Assembly (NCBI GenBank): GCA_046318595.1
Contig: JBKCTV010000028.1
Coordinates: forward strand, 1 to 19,099
Source of the DNA: DAITMV01 sp046318595
Lineage (GTDB): Bacteria; Pseudomonadota; Gammaproteobacteria; Burkholderiales; Burkholderiaceae_B
Reading direction: 5' to 3'
DNA: 19,099 bases
The position numbers and the translations under genes are program-made. The notes under the pieces are model-generated. The model saw only the letters and a list, made by a program, of their open reading frames with translations. It did not search any database and was not told where the DNA came from. This document shows positions 15,961 to 19,099 of this stretch, piece by piece. Numbering within the stretch: position 1 is the first letter of the stretch; the number at the start of each line of letters is the position of its first letter.

Positions 15961-17815
15961 CGGCTGATTCTTCCAGTTCGTCTGAATTTACGCCATCAAC
16001 TGGCGCGCCCAACATTTTGAACATGGCGTAATTTCGAACTACAGATTCAAAGTCGGCTTGCGTCAAACTTGAATAATCTGTTTCCATGTATGCCTCAGCG
16101 CACCATTCGTCAAGGTGGTTCACTACTCTTTTAACGGACTGCCCTGAAATGTCATCCCGATTATGATAAGAAGATAGCCACGATTTTTTAATCTCATCCC
16201 ACTTGTGATTTAAGTCCGTGCGACCAATATTTTTGGATTTAACGAAACCGTCATCTTTCCAATATCCAAACCATGTTTTTTTATCGGCAGGATGCGGTTT
16301 GTGGGCGCTGAAAACCATAATGCAGGTGACTACACCTACTTTTGAATTATGGAAGAGCTCGTTAGGCAAAGACAGCACCGCTTCAAGTGTGTGCTGTTCA
16401 AGTAGTTTTCTTTTTAACTCGACCTCATCGCCCTTTTGTGCCAAGGCGCAACTCATTGGCAGAATGATGACGCACTTCCCGCCTTTTTCCAGCATCTCAA
16501 GTGCATTTAAGGCAAACGCTAATTCTTCGGGATCGTCTTTGTGGCTTTTGTACGGGGGGTTTAATAAGGCGGCAGTAGGTTTGAATCGAGCCTTAACTGC
16601 GGCAACTTGCTTGAAACAGTCACCCTGAAAAATGTTACTTTTTCCGTCACCATGCAAAATCATATTAGATGCTGCTAAGGCGAAGATGTCATCTTGGTAT
16701 TCAATACCGACCAACTGATGCTTTTTAATGGACTCCACCCGTTTGCTATCGGCCCCAGCTTCTTTAATCATGAGGCGCATCGCGCTAATTAAAAAACCTC
16801 CCGTACCGCAGCAGTTGTCTAGCACCACGCTATCTTTATCAATTTCTGCCAACTCCACAAAAAGCTGGGTGATATGGGGTGGCGTGAGGACTATTCCTAG
16901 TCCTTTATCGGCGTTCGCATAGCGCAAAAACTCAATGTAAAACTGGCCTAGCGTATCAAAGTATTCGTAGGTTTTGGCGAAACCGTTGATCTGTTTGTCA
17001 ATCGCGTCAATTAAATCCAAGACAAATAGTTTGTCGTTGATAAGGCTGGCGTTCATTTGAATGAACGAATAGGCGTGCAGAATGTTTGCTATTTTCTCTG
17101 GTGGGATACCTGAGCCATTTAATTCGGACTCTACTGTTTTGACAATTTGCTCGGTAATTTCTTTGGCGGTTTTAAGTTCGGCATGGCTCACCCTGAACGC
17201 TTTATTAGCCAAGGCTATCAAGATGGCGCTAATCAATAAACTACGTTGTGATTCTTTGATTTTTTTGTTTTGCAGCTGGTCGTTTAGTTTCTTGGAATAT
17301 GCAAGCAGCGCATCAAAATCCTGGTTGAACTTGAAATCTGTTTTCAAGTAACCATCATGGTAGTCATTAAAACTAAGCACATTACGCCCAAAAACCGCAT
17401 GTGCCTTGTCTTGTTCGTGCAAATGCAGGTAATGACTGATTCTTAATTCTTGTTCTGTTTGACCGCTAACGCCTAGTGCGATAACGTCATATTCCTTGGC
17501 TAGATAAGCCGCGTAAAGCAAAGCGCCATCCACGGCGTGAGAAGCGTATTTGTTATGGCTGTTACTTTCGTGGAATTTGGTTTCTGCCTTGCATTCGACC
17601 ACGATTACCATTTGTGGAAAATTTGGTGTTCTGATGATGAAATCAGGGAAGCCCATACCACTGCCTTTGGCGGACTTTGAAGCTTTGGAGAGCAAGTTCT
17701 GTATTTTGGCGTTTTGCGATTGTTGGCGTTCAACAATAATTTGACTGTCTGAAAAATAGCCAGTTTTAGCTAGCGCCTCCCTAAATAGCTCTTCGGTAAT
17801 CGCTTCATTTGCCAT
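15953..17815 (-). CDS. BcgI-like restriction endonuclease / N6-adenine methyltransferase fusion
   Basis: A 620-residue bifunctional protein. Residues ~1-130 form a PD-(D/E)xK nuclease domain, with Pro57-Asp58 in GFPDFI and Glu74-x-Lys76 in VVECKAE. A helical linker follows, then an N6-adenine methyltransferase core: motif X GIVLTPPHI (~307-315), the AdoMet motif I LDNCCGTGGF (~332-341) and catalytic motif IV NPPY (419-422). Cleavage and methylation in one chain with a separate specificity subunit is the design of type IIB enzymes such as BcgI (A subunit about 637 residues), which cut on both sides of their site. Type I systems differ in having a separate helicase HsdR, absent here. All catalytic residues are intact, so the system looks functional. 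The ATG at 17815 has GAGGA upstream on the minus strand. Confidence 0.88.
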   Translation of the reverse strand: MANEAITEELFREALAKTGYFSDSQIIVERQQSQNAKIQNLLSKASKSAKGSGMGFPDFIIRTPNFPQMVIVVECKAETKFHESNSHNKYASHAVDGALLYAAYLAKEYDVIALGVSGQTEQELRISHYLHLHEQDKAHAVFGRNVLSFNDYHDGYLKTDFKFNQDFDALLAYSKKLNDQLQNKKIKESQRSLLISAILIALANKAFRVSHAELKTAKEITEQIVKTVESELNGSGIPPEKIANILHAYSFIQMNASLINDKLFVLDLIDAIDKQINGFAKTYEYFDTLGQFYIEFLRYANADKGLGIVLTPPHITQLFVELAEIDKDSVVLDNCCGTGGFLISAMRLMIKEAGADSKRVESIKKHQLVGIEYQDDIFALAASNMILHGDGKSNIFQGDCFKQVAAVKARFKPTAALLNPPYKSHKDDPEELAFALNALEMLEKGGKCVIILPMSCALAQKGDEVELKRKLLEQHTLEAVLSLPNELFHNSKVGVVTCIMVFSAHKPHPADKKTWFGYWKDDGFVKSKNIGRTDLNHKWDEIKKSWLSSYHNRDDISGQSVKRVVNHLDEWCAEAYMETDYSSLTQADFESVVRNYAMFKMLGAPVDGVNSDELEESADD

Positions 17816-17846
17816 TTTTATTCCTCAGCTAATTCGTTTCAGGAGA

Positions 17847-17852
17847 ATTATA
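17847..17852 (-). promoter_or_regulatory. Candidate -10 box of the restriction-modification operon
   Basis: A perfect TATAAT on the minus strand, 31 bases upstream of the methyltransferase-nuclease ATG. No good -35 hexamer sits at 16-18 bases (the bases there read CTCCAT or similar). It may be a weak or activator-dependent promoter. Confidence 0.4.
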
Positions 17853-18042
17853 CGCACAAGGGGTGAGGTATGGAGAGGCAAGCGAGAAGAAACAATAACG
17901 ACGGGCGTTGCATACCGATTAGGTCTGAAAAAGCAAAAAACCATGGCAGATAATGTTTTTAGCGCCGGTGGACCGCAGGGTTCTGCATCGGGTATGACGA
18001 GAAGGCCGGCGTACCAGATAGTTTCCAAGACATAGTCATGGT
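17853..18042. other. Non-coding spacer upstream of the restriction system
   Basis: I see no supportable gene here. A 73-codon open frame on the minus strand begins with TTG overlapping the stop of the broken nuclease gene. It lacks a ribosome binding site and a protein-like composition, so I treat it as chance. Confidence 0.4.
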
Positions 18043-18592
18043 TCAATCGCTTGCAAGGTATGCGGCTGCTCTCGCGCCTTTATCGATAGCCTGGCCAAAT
18101 TCAGTTAGCTTGTCGAATGCGACAAAATCCAGAAGGAAGTAATCGTTTCGTTGATGATCGTTCCGGTCGATGTACGCGTAGCGAACCTCAAGTTGAAAAT
18201 TCTCCTGAATTGGTTGGGGCTCCGAGTCAGCGAAGAAATCGACCGAAAAGATGCTCTCAAATGAGCTACACACAACTACTGGATATTCAAGAACCTCTCT
18301 TGGGTAACGTTGTGACTTGCGAGCCGATGGAATGGTCACCAACTGGCCTTGCAATGTTATCTACGGGACGGCCCGGTGCGTCCGTCAGCGGCCAAAGTTT
18401 CTCAGCTACAAGATCGATCTCCCGTGCTTTGCTCTGAGTTTGATCCATGTAATAGGGGCTAATGACGACATGCCAGCCGTTGTCTGCAAACCAGCGAGCA
18501 ACCTTCGCATGAAAGTTGTTTCCGCTGCTCTTAATCAGATCAGTAATTTCACTGGGTGCGGTCATCGCCAATGGCTCCAAGTCACGATGCAT
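18043..18592 (-). pseudogene. Remnant of a PD-(D/E)xK-type nuclease gene, internally deleted
   Basis: Two minus-strand reading frames make up one broken gene. The upstream frame (ATG 18592, or ATG 18565 which has GGAG nine bases before it) encodes FHAKVARWFADNGWHVVISPYY and then KAREIDLVAEKLWP, the first half of a PD-(D/E)xK nuclease fold, and stops at 18287. The downstream frame is open from about 18359 and ends at 18043; it encodes a well-formed C-terminal domain (PVVVCSSFESIFSVDFF, then FQLEVRYAYIDRNDHQRNDYFLLDF). The expected following strand with the catalytic (E/D)xK is found in neither frame. The simplest reading is an out-of-frame deletion near 18355 that removed the middle of the protein. 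The family is inferred and the product is probably dead. Confidence 0.7.
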
Positions 18593-18743
18593 AACGTAAT
18601 GTATCCCGCAAAACCTGCAGGATAAAACCAGAGCGGCTTGCGCATGTATTTACTGGATAAAAATATAGATATAAATTTACCATGAAACCCTCGCGATGTG
18701 TTGGCGTCAGACCAAACTCACCCTGGTGATTTGGTCCTCAGCC
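18593..18743. other. Right-edge intergenic region of the island
   Basis: An AT-rich stretch (18650-18685, with ATAAAAATATAGATATAAAT) turns into host-like sequence near 18690. It should contain the promoter of the broken nuclease gene, but no clear boxes stand out. CCTGCAGG at 18614-18621 is a perfect 8-base palindrome of no evident meaning. The segment ends with the hairpin and repeat listed separately. Confidence 0.4.
18710..18736. repeat. Inverted repeat containing the right copy of the 11-bp direct repeat
   Basis: GACCAAACTCACC (18710-18722) can pair with GGTGATTTGGTC (18725-18736), leaving one bulged base and a two-base loop. The right arm contains GTGATTTGGTC (18726-18736), the exact 11-mer also found at 13687-13697. 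It lies about 26 bases beyond the iscX stop. It may mark the island's right end, serve as a terminator-like stem for the isc operon, or both. Confidence 0.5.
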
Positions 18744-18761
18744 AAAAATGCCGCCGAAGCG
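18744..18761 (-). terminator. Possible weak terminator after iscX
   Basis: On the minus strand, immediately after the iscX stop, CGC-TTCG-GCG is followed within two bases by ATTTTT. The stem is only three pairs, but the loop is the stable C(UUCG)G tetraloop. Its position at the end of the isc operon fits. The larger imperfect hairpin at 18710-18736 may do the work instead. Confidence 0.3.
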
Positions 18762-18956
18762 TCAACCGTGCTCCGCGATCCACGCCGCCTGAATGGCTTC
18801 CAGCACTTTCTCGCCGGCACGTTTCGGGTCATCGTCGAACCCCGGCAGTTCGCACACCCAGCGGTGCAAGTCGGTAAACCGCACCGCTGTTGGGTCGACC
18901 GCCTCATGCCGTTCGGCGAGTTCGATGGCGATATCCTGAACATCCGTCCACTTCAT
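18762..18956 (-). CDS. iscX: Fe-S cluster assembly protein IscX
   Basis: A 64-residue acidic protein beginning MKWTDVQDIAIELAE, with VRFTDLHRWVCELPGFDDDP and ending EAIQAAWIAEHG. These are hallmarks of IscX (YfhJ), which binds IscS and iron and tunes sulfur transfer during ISC-type cluster assembly in the cytoplasm. The open frame extends ten codons upstream, but ATG 18956 gives the family's normal length and start and has GAGGAG six bases before it. The ferredoxin gene ends 10 bases upstream, as in typical isc operons, where iscX is last. Confidence 0.96.
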   Translation of the reverse strand: MKWTDVQDIAIELAERHEAVDPTAVRFTDLHRWVCELPGFDDDPKRAGEKVLEAIQAAWIAEHG

Positions 18957-18966
18957 GGCCTGCTCC

Positions 18967-19099
18967 TCAGCCGCCTTCGCGCGCATGGTTGATCGTGTAT
19001 TTGGGGATTTCGACGACGATATCCTGGTCGCTCATTTTCACCTGGCACGACAGGCGCGACTGCGGCGTCAGGCCCCAGGCCATGTCGAGCAGGTCGTCT
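18967..19099 (-). CDS. fdx: ISC-type 2Fe-2S ferredoxin, C-terminal end (partial)
   Basis: The last 43 residues of the ISC ferredoxin, cut by the right edge of the window: DDLLDMAWGL, SRLSCQVKM, then DIVVEIPKYTINHAREGG before TGA at 18967-18969. The Cys in RLSCQ corresponds to the fourth cluster ligand of the family. Fdx supplies electrons for cluster assembly on IscU. The gene is directly upstream of iscX in the same operon; the other three cysteines lie outside the window. Confidence 0.95.
   Translation of the reverse strand, partial: DDLLDMAWGLTPQSRLSCQVKMSDQDIVVEIPKYTINHAREGG

Larger units (their letters stand above)
13687..18736. mobile_element. Putative accessory (defence) island bounded by direct repeats
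   Basis: A ~5.05-kb segment that is visibly AT-richer than both flanks: one 60-base line at 14101 has 23 G/C, against 34 in lysS at 1021. It carries a signalling-type ATPase, a complete restriction-modification system and a broken nuclease gene. These are typical contents of defence islands. It is inserted between two intact host operons with an 11-bp direct repeat at its edges. No integrase, transposase or tRNA gene is visible, so it is not shown to be mobile by itself. The true ends are inferred from composition and the repeat. Confidence 0.45.

Noticed and set aside
17825..18046. A 73-codon minus-strand frame upstream of the restriction genes
   Set aside because: TTG start without a ribosome binding site, no known domain, and it would run over the TATAAT box of the next gene.
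13865..18592. CRISPR array, toxin-antitoxin pair or retron in the island
   Set aside because: No repeat-spacer array, no small overlapping gene pair with known folds and no reverse transcriptase were seen on either strand.

Overview
The window looks like a chromosomal segment of a gammaproteobacterium (or a close relative). It opens with the end of prfB followed at once by lysS, and it closes with the last genes of an ISC iron-sulfur operon (fdx-iscX) on the opposite strand. Both are standard gene orders in that group. The housekeeping DNA is GC-rich. I cannot name the genus from the sequence alone.

Layout. (1) Positions 1-1753: prfB 3' end and lysS, a housekeeping operon on the plus strand. 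(2) Positions 1754-6875: two large, poorly recognisable proteins, a 444-residue ankyrin-like protein (plus) and a 1171-residue protein (minus). Their stop codons touch with no spacer. Both look more like secreted or effector-type proteins than metabolic enzymes, but no secretion genes are present to prove it. (3) Positions 6876-13619: a tightly packed minus-strand operon of a large DUF2126/transglutaminase-like protein, a fused circularly permuted ATP-grasp + alpha-E protein, and a short transglutaminase-like protein. Comparative genomics predicts that this trio makes or trims an amide-linked peptide tag, but no product is known for it here. (4) About 13690-18736: a clearly AT-richer accessory island. 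It carries an HTH-GHKL ATPase-STAS-like (DUF4325) protein with a three-copy direct-repeat operator in front of it, a two-gene BcgI-like restriction-modification system (nuclease-methyltransferase fusion plus specificity subunit), and the internally deleted remnant of a PD-(D/E)xK-type nuclease gene. (5) Positions 18744-19099: iscX and the 3' end of fdx.

The island is flanked by an exact 11-bp direct repeat (GTGATTTGGTC at 13687-13697 and 18726-18736). The left copy sits just upstream of a plausible promoter for the transglutaminase operon. The right copy sits just past iscX. This is what one expects of DNA inserted between two host operons without breaking either.

The most interesting points are the possible ATPase/STAS signalling gene with helically phased operators next to a compact restriction system, the repeat-bounded island itself, and the abutting pair of effector-like proteins.
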